DNA from: Mallotus nudiflorus
Lineage: Eukaryota > Streptophyta > Magnoliopsida > Malpighiales > Euphorbiaceae
Length of the DNA: 64,000 nucleotides
Reading direction: 5' to 3'
NCBI GenBank assembly: GCA_947683625.1
Contig: CANTUR010000114.1
Span: forward strand, 1,736,001-1,800,000
The translations under genes were made by a program, and so were the position numbers. Position 1 is the stretch's first letter; the number at the start of each line of letters is the position of its first letter. The notes under the pieces were generated by a model, which made no database searches, was not told where the DNA came from, and saw only the letters and a program-made list of their open reading frames with translations. Positions 21,112 to 32,700 of the stretch are shown here, in pieces.

Positions 21112-21640
21112 TCACTTGATATAGCTCCTGTTATCAGTCGGTCCTAATTTTTCCTCTCTAATTTTTACCTCACTGTTCTTTTTTCCTTTTTTTTTTCTCT
21201 CCTTTATTCTTTTTATTTTTTCCTTAAATTTCCTATCTTCAGAAGTTACATCATGTGATATATGTATATTCTTTGAATTTGCATTTCTATCCATGCTGAA
21301 TGAATCTAATTGAATTGAATTTATGTCAAACATGTAGATGCAATCAATATCATAATACACAGTACCATTAGGACATACATTATATAAGTAAGCATGATTA
21401 TAATTTATATCATCGATCACTAAAACAAAACAAGTTCTAAAGAAACTAATATTTTATACAAAGAAGACAATAAGAAAATTTATTTCCTATTCTAGATGCT
21501 AGGGATGTTGGGTTTCATAGTGGTTGTCTTTCAAGTGGTTGATGTAATAATTATTCTTGCATCTTCTTGTCAACTGTCTCCATGACTTTATCTTCTTGTA
21601 CCTAAAATGTGCATTTTCTTTCTTGTCTAGTAGCTTGTGT
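21112..21640 (-). pseudogene. Inverted Ogre-type pol fragment (before RT)
   Basis: The minus-strand frame contains YMFDINSIQLDSFSMDRN and HISHDVTSEDR, which match the plus-strand Ogre pol at 25640-25760 (CMFDINSIQLDSLNMGTN, ISYDLTPEER). Further upstream on the minus strand (to about 21640), VQEDKVMETVDKKMQE matches the region at 25360. It is thus a second, inverted copy of the segment between protease and RT. The end of the frame turns Lys/Glu-rich and loses similarity. Confidence 0.75.
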
Positions 21641-21644
21641 TCTG

Positions 21645-21860
21645 TATACATATCCAAAATCACCTAGTTATGGTGCTGACTTTCTGTTAAAGAATCGAGT
21701 ACTACCATTTTTCGATTTGTCCTAGTTATTACCCTGGGTGGTGACTCCTCATCTCCACGCCATGTCTTTGTGACAGTGGTTAGTGTGTTCTTTAGAGCCC
21801 TGAGCTCAAATAGTGTCGCAGTTGCTAAAATCTTTAGTGTGCGCTAAACCGTACTATCTA
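21645..21860 (+). mobile_element. 3' part of an Ogre-type 5' LTR
   Basis: Inverted relative to the copies at 16690 and 62607, and in the same orientation as 30165-30466. It ends CTATCTA at 21860 just before a primer site. Similarity to the other copies begins at about 21645, where the inverted pol fragment stops. Confidence 0.75.
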
Positions 21861-21861
21861 G

Positions 21862-21879
21862 TGGCTACTCCACTAGGGG
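21862..21879 (+). other. Primer-binding site, tRNA-Arg (Ogre) type
   Basis: TGGCTACTCCACTAGGGG differs at two of these 18 positions from the Ogre-type site TGGCGACTCCACTGGGGA, read as complementary to tRNA-Arg, plus a last-base difference. It sets the orientation of the following gag-pol. Confidence 0.75.
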
Positions 21880-22798
21880 TAAAAGATACTGATTCTACTT
21901 GTGTTCTTTAGACTTATTTTATTAATTATTATTTTATTCTTGTGTTCATTTTGCATGTTCCTATTAATTGGTGGTATTGGTTTATGGTTCCATGATTCCA
22001 CTAGCTTCATGGGATTGTAAATTAGCTAACCATCACTCTTCGCCTTAACTTGGTTCAAGAGAGATTACTAAGCTCATCTGACCAGAGTGTATAACCTAAG
22101 TTCTAAAGGGGGGGGGGTAGTCTTCTCTCAAGTTTTTAAAAGATGTCGGGCCCTTTTGACCTTAGCATGTAACTGAAGTCTTAAAGGAGGGCATCTTGCT
22201 AAAGGAACCTTAACCTTTTTACCAGACTCAACTCATGTAATAGCCTAGTAACTTCCCTTAGGATTACCCAAATTTCTTAAAAATGTTGCTATTATTTATA
22301 TAGGCCCAAGCCCATACTTTAGAAGCCTATTTAGGATAATAAAGATTGGGCTAATCTTTTATACCCAGAAATACTGTTTCTATGCTTTACTACTTTGAGA
22401 GATTTGGCATGCACATTGATTTCTGATATTCCTTGTTGATATTAAGGCCAAGACAAAAAATCCTAGGAAAAGAGACTCGCCATTGAATACATGTGGGAGT
22501 AATAAGGTTGGAAGGATGTATATACCCTTGATTTGTTACTTAACTTGCTACTTATTGCATAGCACATGCATCATGCATATATGCATTACACCAATCATTT
22601 GACAACCATTATAGATTCATCTAGGTCTTCCTATGTTCAGAGTCGGAAAGGTGGCAGATTAGTGAGAACTGATTCAAGCTCGTAATTAATTACAAAAGAG
22701 ATCCTTAGCAGACTAGAAAAGAGTCCCATCAATCCACTCTACTTAGAAGTTGCATAGCCTAAACAAGCCAAAGATATGGTATAATAAGAGGGAGGAAA
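21880..22798 (+). mobile_element. Untranslated leader of the Ogre-type element
   Basis: Non-coding; G run at 22109-22117 and CAT/GCAT-rich words near 22550-22610, as in the leaders of other large gypsy elements. Confidence 0.5.
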
Positions 22799-24540
22799 CT
22801 AGACTCTAGAGGATGTTAAAGGAGCATTGATGGATGACATGAGACTGATGATGCAAGTTGAATTAAAACAAGCTCTAGCTGGATTGATACCACCACTTAT
22901 TACTGCTGCACCTCCTATTACAACCAATCCACCTATTGTGGGTGCACCACCTACTAACAATGACAATGCTCCTAGGAACATACCTACTGTGGAAATGAAG
23001 TTGGAGGATATTGAGAGTTACATGGTTGACTTGAGCAAGTTTAAGAGCAAGAATCCAAATAGATGAAAGCACTTACTTAGAAGATGTCCAAAATAGAGGA
23101 ATTAATGAGAGGATAAGGCATTGGATACTCATTTGACTTTCATGATGTGATGCAATTTGAGGAAGACAAGCTACTTGACAAGTTCAACATGTCACAACTA
23201 TAGAAGTTTGATGGTACTAGAGACCCGGGGATCCACCTTAGTCAATACACAACTACTATGAGCACCACTAAGGCTCCTTTGTCTATAGTTGCCAAGTTTT
23301 TTATGCTATCCTTGGAGGGTATGGCTGTCTATTGGTATCACAGGTTAGAGAAGTCTATTCAAGCGGACCAGAGGGAACTGTGTACTGCTTTTATGAACTA
23401 ATATAACTACAATACCTGGCTTAAAATGTCCATCAAGGATCTAGAATTGACCAAGCAGAAGCCTAATGAATCATTCTTAGATTTTTTAACCAGGTTCATG
23501 AATAAGGTGGGATTAATAAAGAACAAGTTGGCTGAAAAGAATCAGGTTAGGATGATAGCCAGAAATGGGTCACTCAATCTGGTTGAGAGTTTGCAGATAA
23601 TGAACCCCAAGACATTTGTAGACCTTTATGATGGTGGGTTGCAAGCTGAAGAGATCAAAAGTGAGAAGAAGAAGATTGCTAGAAACACCAGAGCAAGAAA
23701 TTAACCAATTGGGGGCACACAATAAGGAAATTCTAGTTGGGTTATAGGAGTCCATGCTATTCAACAACCTAGGACATTCTCAAATTTCAACCAACCCCTA
23801 TACAAAGTCCTAGACTGATTGATCCAAAAAGGCCTCCATAGACCCTTAACCCCCTCTAGACTAGCAAACCCAAATCTCCTAGCTTTGACCCAAATAGTTA
23901 TTGTAAATTTCACCAAGTTTCTAGCCATTTCACTAATTTTTACATGTGCCTTAAACATGAAATTCAAAACTAACTATAAGGTGTGTTATTCCAAACTACG
24001 TTCTTTCGATATATCCATTAAGTAGATCATGCCTTCAAGATGGGGTGATGAATTTGATAAGAAAGAAAAAGCATGGTTGAGGTATGGAAAAATGGAAAAA
24101 AGGATCGGACCATTGGGGTTATAGACATCTGGTACAACTCTGATGAAGAAGGCACTAAAGGCTACAATGTATGGGTTGATAATCCAAAAGTCAGTAATGT
24201 TACTAGAAGTGGTAAGGGTTACAAACCAATGGAGAAAGCCATAAAGAGAGAGAAGAAGTTATTAAAAGAGAAGACTTGGATGAACATGATGATGACTTGA
24301 TCCTTAAATAGCTTAAGAAGGCAAAAGCAAATGTAAGCATTTGGGAGCTCTTGATGCACTTAAGTAGCTATAGGAAGGCTCTAGTTAAGGCTTTAGCTAA
24401 AATGAACAATGACACCACTGCAACCCTTGAAGCAATTGTGACCAAGGTTACTAAGAAGAAGCATGGTGTTATCACCTTTTTTTATGAGGATTTACCTATA
24501 GAAGGGAGGAATCATAATAAAGCCATGTTTATCTAAGTCG
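22799..24540 (+). pseudogene. Ogre-type gag, degenerate
   Basis: An N-terminal region (MRLMMQVELKQALAGLIPP followed by Pro/Thr-rich sequence) leads to a capsid-like region at about 23330-23650 (VYWYHRLEKSIQ, FLDFLTRFMNKVG, NLVESLQIMNPKTFVDLYDG), typical of Tat/Ogre gag. Later pieces include NVTRSGKGYKP and a region before protease (MHLSSYRKALVKAL). Several stops and frame changes interrupt it. Gag would form the RNA-packaging particle; this copy cannot. Confidence 0.8.
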
Positions 24541-25065
24541 ATGTCAAAGCAAAGAAGACCAAGTATGTGTTGGTGGATGATGGGTCTACAATTAATGTTT
24601 TCCCACTATAGATCTTACCTAATCTAGGAGTGAAGGTGGAGGATTTAACAAAATCAAACCTTATAATTATAGCTTATGATGACAGCAAAAGGAATGTAGA
24701 AGAAACATTCATAGCTCTTATAAAAATTGGACCTATAGAGGCAATGGTGGAATTGAATGTGCTAGATATCCCTGTCACTTATACCTTGCTTTTGGGTAGG
24801 CCTTAGTATCATATTTTGGGAGGAGTGCCTTCAACAGTGCATCAAAAGGTAAAATTCCTATTGGAACAAGAGGTTATGACTTTAGATGCTAGTATGGGCT
24901 AGATTGTGTCTATAATTATGGATGGTCAGAAGGAAGTAGTTACCCCTCCTAGTTTCTAAATAGCCATACTCCAGAGGCTATGGTAGCAAAGGTTACAGAA
25001 AAGAAACACGGGCTGATAACGTTCTCAGATGACTTGCCTTTAGACAGAAGAAACCACAATTTGAC
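24430..25065 (+). repeat. Internally duplicated pre-protease segment
   Basis: The frame at 24430-24515 (EAIVTKVTKKKHGVITF, DLPIEGRNHN) recurs at 24970-25060 (EAMVAKVTEKKHGLITF, DLPLDRRNHN). The second copy lies after the protease. Unequal exchange or recombination between related elements could explain it. Confidence 0.75.
24541..24960 (+). pseudogene. Ogre-type aspartic protease, degenerate
   Basis: The active-site turn reads VDDGSTINVFP, the form seen in Tat/Ogre elements. It is followed by IIAYDDSKRNVEETFIAL, IGPIEAMVELNVLDIP, a TLLLGRP flap-end motif, and VPSTVHQKVKF. Stops fall at the start, after FPL and after GRP. The protease would cut the Gag-Pol polyprotein. Confidence 0.75.
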
Positions 25066-25142
25066 CTGGATAAGGATTGGGAAAGAATGACCAAGGAAGC
25101 CTAGAGTTATTAGATTTCAAAGGATAAAATAATATAAGAGGA

Positions 25143-26661
25143 TTGGGCTACATAGGAGTTGGGCTTAGCAGTAAAGGAGCTAGAATAAGGTTTTTCGATG
25201 AGAATAACTTCTCAAAGAATGTGGGACCACTAAAGGATAACTTTGTCAAAGAAAGGAAAAAGAAGCTCTACTTGGGTGCGAAAGAACCTATCAAAGTAGC
25301 TAGAATAAATATTCTTGGGTTTGAGATCTTCAAGAAGCAGATAGTTAAAGGTCTAGTTCAAGACAATAAAGATGAGGTGATGAAGGAAGTTGTTGAGAAG
25401 ATGGGGACTGAGGCCATTGAAGAGCTGCTCTGTCTGCTACCTAATGAAGAACTACCATAGGATTTAGCTAGCATTATTAATAATAGTTTTAATGATGTTT
25501 TTTTATGAAGAAACTGATGTAATAACATTTGGTCTATTTGAGGATGAAAACTCTATTTTTTCTATGATCAATGATATGAACTTTGGTTTGCTTACTTATG
25601 TGATGTTGATTCTGATGGTCTTATGCATTTTAATAATGATCGTTCATGCATGTTTGACATTAATTCTATTCAATTAGATTCATTAAACATGGGCACAAAT
25701 GAACAACTAAAATACATTTCTATATCATATGATTTAACTCCTGAAGAGAGGGAAAAATTAGAGAGAATATTAACAAAAAGAAAGGTAGTAGTTGCTTGGT
25801 CCTATGAGGACATACCAAGTCTAGATAGAGAAATTACAGAGCATGGCATTCTGATATATCCAGAGGCTAAACTTGTTAAGCAAAAACTTCTTAGGTTAAG
25901 GCTAAAGTGGGCCAAAAAGATAAAGGAAGAAATTGCTAAGTAAATCAAAACCAATTTCCTAGAAGTGGTAGAATATCCCCAATGGTTGGCAAACATAGTA
26001 CTTGTTCCCAAGAAAGATGGAAAAGTTTGAAAGTGTGTAGATTTCAGAGATCCGAACAAAGCATGCCCAAAGGATGACTTTCCTTTACCCTATATTGATG
26101 TGATCATTGATAGTGCGACATTTAGTGCAATGTCTTTCATGGATGGGTTCTTAGGTTATAATCAGATAATGATGGTAGTTATGGATAAGATCAAGACTAC
26201 TTTTATAATGGAATAGGGGACATATTACTACATTCAGGTTGAATAATGTAGGAGTAACCTATCAAAGGGCAGCAACCACTCTATTTTATGATATGATGCT
26301 CAAAGAAGTGGAAGTATACATTGATGATATGATGGTAAATTCAGAAATGAGGGAAGGACATTTTGAGACTTTAGATAAGTGTCTGGCAAGAATAGAAACA
26401 TACAACCTAAGGCTTAATCTGAAGAAATGCATCTTTGAGGTCACTTCTGGAAAGTTATTATGGCACAAAGTCTGTAATAGGGGAATAAAAGTTGATCCAT
26501 ACAATATTAAAGCCATTCAGGAGATACCAGCACCAAGAACAGAGAAAGAAGTATGAGGGTTTATTAGGAAGTTATAGTACATTAGCAGGTTTATTATGAA
26601 ACTCACCATGGTTTGTGATCCAATCTTCAAGCTCTTAAGGAAGAATCAACCAGTAGAATGG
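25143..26661 (+). pseudogene. Ogre-type reverse transcriptase, cut off at RNase H
   Basis: After a linker (FDINSIQLDSLN), the RT start motif WSYEDIPSLD is clear, followed by FRDPNKACPKDDFPLP, SFMDGFLGYNQI and the catalytic YIDDMMV (usual form YVDDMIV), then RLNLKKCIFEV and VDPYNIKAIQEIPAP. Stops fall at about 25941, 26028, 26215 and 26555. The sequence ends at KNQPVEW (26661), where the LTR of another element begins. RNase H, integrase and the 3' LTR are not in the window. Confidence 0.85.
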
Positions 26662-28000
26662 TGATAAGTGTGAAAAATGAATTATTTTAAGTAGTCTGTG
26701 TTAGGATTAGATATAATTTCAGTTAAGCTTGTGTTTCTTTTATTCAGTTTTTATTTAGTTAAGTACTAAATGCATGTTTTGTGTGTTTATTTATTTTTAA
26801 GTATTAGTTGGTTTATTTTTGGTTGATTTTTTACGCATTAAGGGAAGTCAAAGAATAGTAGAGGAAGGTTATATAGGAGCCATGGGCACTTGGAGTGGGT
26901 CTAAGAAGCAATGAAAGCCGATATGCCAAAATGCTGAAAAATGATGTGCACGACCATACGTAAAATGCACATGGCCGTGTGACCTACTGATTGGGAAATT
27001 TAAAGTTGAATTTAATTACTGAATCATGAGGGACAAGATGGAAATTTTGCATGGTTATAACCCTAAGGCTGGAAATTAGGATTTTATAAGAGAGTAGCCA
27101 CTAGAAGCAAGAGAGGAGATTCCATCATTTTTTACCTACTTTTCTTCGATCAGTTTTAGAGACAACATGGATTTTTCTTATTTATATTGGTGTTAGAGAT
27201 TGAGAATAAGGATTGAAGAATAATAAGCCTTCCATTGAACAGGGGGTTTTTCTCTTAATAGATGTTATTGTTTTTTTTTCTTAATTTTGGTTTAATGATG
27301 ATGTCTATTTTCTTTTATTCTTCATCTCTTCCACTTATAATTAACATGAGTGGCTAAATTCTTAGTTAGGGTTCTTGTTGCAATTCAACCATGGATTAAT
27401 CACAATTAAACCTAGGCCATTAATCTAGATCCTTTAGTTATTGTTGAACTTAATGTCTTCTTAGGATTGATCACCCTTTAATTGAATGTACACAATAGAA
27501 ATTGATCGAGAGATGGGTTGTATTGGATTTAAATAATAACCTGTTAGCTGCTTTCTTAGTTGAGAAACACTTAAGCAGCTAATATTGATTAAGAGTTGGT
27601 GCTTAAATTAGGTTAACCAAACACTTAGTAGGCAAGAGCTTCAAATCTAAGAACATCAATTTACTTGGTTAATCATAGGGTTGTCTTAGGAGGAAAGCCT
27701 ATAATTCTTGAGAAACCCTCAAATTGGATTAAGGTTATGTATGGCTTAGCAGTTAATTGATCTTAAATAAAGGTTGAATTGGTAATAAAAACCCTAGCTC
27801 TTTAAATTGATTGTTATTTAATTGTGATTTTTGTGTTTTGTCTTACTTTAATTTTAGTTTAATTAGAAGTACTATATCTTTTCTCTCTTTTGTTGTTTAA
27901 ACAAACAAATGCAATTAGTATTACGGTAGTCAATTCGCAATCTCTGTGGGAACAATATTTAATTACTACTTGCACGATTCCATACACTTGCGGATATGCA
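26662..28000 (+). mobile_element. 5' LTR of Athila-type element (plus strand)
   Basis: 1339 bases from TGATAAGTGTG to GATATGCA. It interrupts the Ogre-type RT; the five bases before it are AATGG. U5 words such as 'tctgtgggaacaatattt' are shared with the LTRs at 9310 and 60449. A pair of 'gcac(g/a)(a/t)(c/g)...catggccgtg' words lies near 26940-26985. A matching 3' LTR was not found in the window. Confidence 0.85.
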
Positions 28001-28009
28001 TAAAAAATT

Positions 28010-28027
28010 TGGCGTTGTTGTTGGGGA
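28010..28027 (+). other. Primer-binding site, tRNA-Asp type
   Basis: TGGCGTTGTTGTTGGGGA matches TGGCGCCGTTGCCGGGGA at 14 of 18 positions, nine bases after the LTR end. Confidence 0.8.
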
Positions 28028-28124
28028 TTGCCATGATATTGTTGAGAATTTTGTGTTGTTTGATTTAGATATTATTTTTACTTTTACTTTTGGTTTTTGG
28101 TTTTACAGGAACTCTTGTTGTTGT

Positions 28125-30076
28125 ATGCAGACAACACGTGAAGCAAGTAGACAAGGGGCCCAATTAATACCACTTGATTTAGAGCTTGAAAGAACTATTC
28201 ATAGAAGGAGAAGATAGAATAGAGATAGGATGAATGGAGGGGAAGATGAAAGAAACCCACCTCTGGCAGGTAGGGGAGCACATAATGGACAAGATGGCCA
28301 AAATGGGCAGTTGCCCACAGAACTATGAGGGATTTTGTGAGTCCCAATGTCCAAGGTGACCAAACTCCAATTGTGAGGCTGGCTGTTGCTGCAAATAGCT
28401 TTGAGATGAAACCCACCGTGATCCAAATGATTCAGAACTCATAGTTTAGTGGATTACCACATAAGGATCCAATTGGTCACATGATAAGATTTTTCGAGTA
28501 TTGTTCGACCTTCAAGATAAATGGAGTACAACCAGAGCAATCAGGCTCATCCTTTTTCAATTTTCATTGATGGATAGAGCAAAAAGATGTTTTACTAGTT
28601 TGCCACCAAACTCGATCAACACATGGCATGAATTGTACATAGTTTTTTTTCAATAAGTACTTTCCACCAGCTAAAATACTCAAAATTAGAACTGAAATCA
28701 ACTCTTCCTACCAAAGAGATAATGAAAATTTTTATGAGTGTTGGGATAGATTCAAGGATCTTTAGTGACAATGTCCACCACAACTGATTCCTTCATGGGA
28801 TTTAGCACAATCTTTCTATAAGGGTGTCAATCATAGTGAGAATAAACATAGATGCATCAGTAGGAGGAAATCTCATGTCTAAGACTCCAGAAGATGCCTT
28901 GGAGATTTTTGAAGAAATGGCTAACACCCAAAGCCTCTAGTCCAGTAAGAGAGCTATTCCAAAGAGAGGGGAAGCACTTAAAATTGATAGTTTGATGATG
29001 TTAAATGTAAAGATGGATGCTTTATCTAAAAGAATGGATAAAATGAATATCAATGCAATATCTAACTTATCTTCCTCTTGTGAATTATGTCATGGTAGTC
29101 ATCTAACTATAGAGTGCCAAATGATGCAAAGCTTGTCCATGGAGAATGTAAACTTTATGAAAAAGTTTAAAGGACAACAGAACCAAGTGCATGACAACAC
29201 CTATAATCCAAGTTGGAGAAATCATCCTAATTTCTCTTGGAGAAATCAAGGGAACAACTAGTGGAGGCCATAAGCACCACTTAGTTTTGTAAGGCATAAT
29301 GCGCAACACTAGCCACCAAATTACCAATTAGAAAAAGGTTCATCTTTTAGGAGTTCTCTAGAGAGCAAGTTAGAGAAGTTCATGGATGTGATGTCCATAA
29401 AAATGAATCAACAAGATGAAGCTATAAAGAGGTTAGAAGGCATATTTGAGCGAATGTATCAGGACACTCAGCTCATGTTCAAGAACTACTCTTCCTCTAT
29501 TCATAATTTATAGGTGCAAATGGGGCAGTTGGAAAATTCTTTGTCAATGAGGAATTAGGGTTCTTTGCCAAGTAATACAGAAAAGAATCCAAAAGAGCAA
29601 TTGAAGGCTATTACACTAAAAAGTGGAATAGAAATCCAAACTCCAAAAGCAATTGTGGAATATGAGCAGGGAAAGAAGAAGGAAGAAGAGGGAGAATAAG
29701 AAGATGAATCGGTTGAAGTTCAAGAAGAGGAATAACAAGAAGGTGAGGATCAAAGTAAGGAACAAGCTTTTAAGAAACTAACATAACAACCAGTGAAGCC
29801 TTATAAACCTCTAGCTCCGTATCCTCACAGTTTGGAAAATTTTTTGAGAGGTTTAAGGCACTCCACATCAACATACCTTTGGTGGAATGTCTTTCTCAGA
29901 TGCCAAAGTATGCCAAGTTTCTCAAAGAATTGATTTCAAATAAAAAGAAGTTACAAGAATATGAGACAATCACACTCATAAAGGAGTGTAGTGCAATCAT
30001 CTCAAATAAACTTCCTTTGAAAAGAAAGCATCCAAGGAGTCTCACTATTCCTTATTCCATGGGAAATTTATAGTTT
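28125..30076 (+). pseudogene. Athila-type gag and start of protease
   Basis: ATG at 28125 starts QTTREASRQGAQLIPLDLEL. After stops, the capsid and C-terminal parts continue (TPEDALEIFEEMANTQSL, LKIDSLMMLNVKMDALSKRM). A zinc-knuckle-like CELCHGSHLTIEC lies at about 29078-29116, and WRNHPNFSWRNQGNN ends that frame at 29261. A Glu-rich linker follows, then KRKHPRSLTIPYSMGNL (30070), the beginning of the protease. Here the element is broken by an Ogre-type LTR fragment, and the rest of the protease and the N-terminal half of RT are missing. Confidence 0.82.
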
Positions 30077-30466
30077 AGACATAGGGACAACACAATCTTA
30101 AGTGCATTTTTTACTTGTAATTTTATTGACTTGTTGCCTTTTTGGGTAGATGGATGTTAATTAGGGTTTAATAAAATTGCATGTAATTAGAGAATGAAAT
30201 AATCATTTATAAAATTATTCTAAATGAACATGAGACTAAGAGAAGTTAGTATTCCGTATCCAGAATCTCCTAGTTGTGGTGCTAATTTTCTTTTAGAGAA
30301 TCGAGTACCACCAATCAAATTGTCCCAGTTATTACCCTAGGTGGCGACTCCTCATCTCCATGCCATGTCTTTGTGATAGTGGTTAGTGTGTTCTCTAAGG
30401 CCTTGAGCCTAAACATTGTCGTAGTTGCTAAAATCTTGGACGTGCGCTAAACCCTGCCATCTACAC
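30077..30466 (+). mobile_element. Ogre-type LTR fragment inside the Athila pol
   Basis: From about 30165, it matches the reverse complement of 16690-16990 and 62607-62900 ('tagttgtggtgcta', 'gcgactcctcatctcca', 'gtgtgttctctaagg', 'gtgcgctaaaccctgcc'). It lies between Athila protease and RT reading frames. About 0.9 kb of expected pol is missing at the joint, so this is an insertion with deletion, or a recombination scar. Confidence 0.75.
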
Positions 30467-31330
30467 CTGCAACTTTTCAAAGATGTATAATGGCTATATT
30501 TGCAGATTTAGTAGAGGAGATCATGGATGTTTTCATGGATGACTTTTCTATCTATGGAAACTCATTTGAAGGATGTCTGAGCAATTTAGAGCATGTTCTA
30601 GCACGTTGTGAGGAAATAAATTTGGTGCTGAATTGGGAAAAGTGTCATTTCATGGTAGATGAAGGTATTGTACTTGGACACAAGATTTCAGCTCAAGGCA
30701 TTCAAGTTGATAAAGAAAAGGTGGAGGCAATTGAAAAGCTACAGTACCCCACAAATGTGAAGGGAGTTAGGAATTTTCTTGGTCATGCAGGCTTCTATAG
30801 GCGATTCATCAAGGATTTCCCAAAAATCTCAAAACCCCTTTGTAAGTTACATGAAAAATATTCACCTTTTGACTTTACTAATGATTGCAAATTAGCTTTT
30901 GATAGGTTAAAACAAGCACTCATTTTTGCTCTTATAATGATGGTACCATATTGGGGTCTAGCATTCTAGCTAATATATGATGCCAATGATCATGCAATAG
31001 GAGTCGTTCTTGGACAAAGAAAGGAGAATAGGTTGCATGTTATCTATTATGCAAGTCGAACATTGACAGATACTCAGTTGAATTATGCTACTATAGAAAA
31101 GGAGATGCTGGTTGTCATATTTGCTTTTGACAAGTTTAGGTCATACCTCCTTGGCTTTAAGGCAATTGTGTACACAGGTCATGCAGTATTAAAGTATTTA
31201 ATGGCCAAAAAGGATTCGAAACCAAGGCTCATTAGATGGGTACTTTTGTTACAATAGTTTGATATTGAGATTAGAGATAAGAAAGGAGCTAAAAATGTAG
31301 TAGCTGATTATCTTTCAAGGTTGGAGTTAG
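30467..31330 (+). pseudogene. Athila-type RT (C-terminal part) and RNase H
   Basis: RT resumes at PATFQRCM, then VFMDDFSIYGNSFEGCLSNL (active-site FMDD, as in Athila), VLNWEKCHFMVDEGIVLG and FLGHAGFYRRFIKDFPKISK. The RNase H part reads YASRTLTDTQLNYATIEKE, VVIFAFDKFRSYLLG, then a stop at 31255 and AKNVVADYLSRLE. Only a few stops interrupt this stretch, the best preserved pol in the window. The N-terminal RT half, with the first catalytic Asp, is absent. Confidence 0.9.
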
Positions 31331-32700
31331 AAAAAGAGGAAAGTGATAAGCAAGAGCCTATCAAGGAGATGTTCCTAGGCAAAATGCTTTTCGCTATAGG
31401 ATTCATGGGTGCCCCTCGTTTTGCTGATGTAGCAAATTTTTTATCAGTGGGTGAAATTCCAAAAGAGTTCACTTCTCAGTAAAAGAAAAACTTGATTCAA
31501 GGTGCTAAGTTCTACATTTGGGATGAGCCATTTTTATGGAAACTATGCAATGATGGCATGGTGAGGAGATGTGTATCAAATGAGGAAATAGGTGAAATCT
31601 TACAACACTGTCATGGGATGGTCAATGGTGGACATTATGGACCATAAAGAACAACTACTAAGGTTCTTAAAGCAGGGTTCTATTGGCCTTCAATTTTTCA
31701 AGATGCTAGAGATTTTGTGATGTGTTGTGACACGTGCCAAAGGAGTGGAAACATTTCAAAGAAGGCTGAAATGCTCCAATATGGAATTCTAGAGGTGGAA
31801 ATTTTTGATGTTTGGGGCATTGATTTCATGGGACCATTTCCTAGGTTAGATGGTAACAAGTATATTCTTATTTGTGTGGATTATGTTTCCAAGTGGGTGG
31901 AAGCTCTAGCATGCACAGTTAATGATGCAAGGGCTATTTGTAAGTTCTTAAAGAAGTTATTCTCTTTATTTGGAATGCTTCGAGTCATCATAAGTGATGG
32001 GGGAAGACACTTTTACAACAAGAATATAGAAGCTTTATTAGCTCGCTATCATGTGAAGCACAAGGTAGCTACACCTTATCACTCACAAATAAGTGGCCAA
32101 GTTGAGGTGAGTAATAGGGAGTTAAAGAAAATTTTAGAGAGAACATTAAGTAAGTCAAGGAAAGAATGGGTAAGGGATCTTGATGATGCTTTGTGGGCAT
32201 ATAGAACACCTTACAAAACTCCTATTGGGATGTCTCCTTTTAGGTTGATTTATGGTAAAGCATGTCATCTTCTAGTTGAGCTAGAACACAAGGCATATTG
32301 AGTGGCAAAAGCTTTAAATTTTGATTTCAAAAAGATAGCTAAAAAAAGAATGCTATCATTGAGTGAACTTGAAGAGATTAGAGAAGTTGCCTATGAAAAT
32401 TCCAAAATTTATAAAGAACGTACCAAGAGATGGCATGATGCAAGAGTAAGAATCAAGGAGTTTAAGGAAGGTGATTAAGTATTGTTGTTCAACTTAAGAC
32501 TCAAATTGTTTCCTAGAAAGTTGAAAAGTAGATGGTCATAACCATATACAGTGACTCATTCATATCCTCATGGAGCTATGGAATTAAGCAACACAAGAGG
32601 AGACACATTCAAAGTGAATAGGCAAAGGTTAAAGCTATACCATAGAGGCACATTCGAGGCATTCCAACAAGTTTTATACTTTAAGGAATCAGCTGGATGA
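31331..32700 (+). pseudogene. Athila-type integrase
   Basis: A zinc-binding N-terminus (CCDTCQRSGNISKK, 31720) is followed by the core: GIDFMGPFPRLDGNKYILI, VDYVSKWVEALA, ISDGGRHFYNKN, TPYHSQISGQVEVSNRELKK, WAYRTPYKTPIGMSPF. The DDE residues are visible as the Asp in GIDFMG, the Asp in ISDGG and the Glu in QVEVSN. The main frame is open for 194 codons (31717-32301), then TGA; the C-terminus continues to about 32700 with stops. The upstream HHCC region has a stop near 31481. It would insert element cDNA into the chromosome. Confidence 0.92.

Noticed and set aside
21112..21420. Independent Lys-rich gene on the minus strand
   Set aside because: Its N-terminal half matches the Ogre pol region at 25640, so it is a pol fragment.
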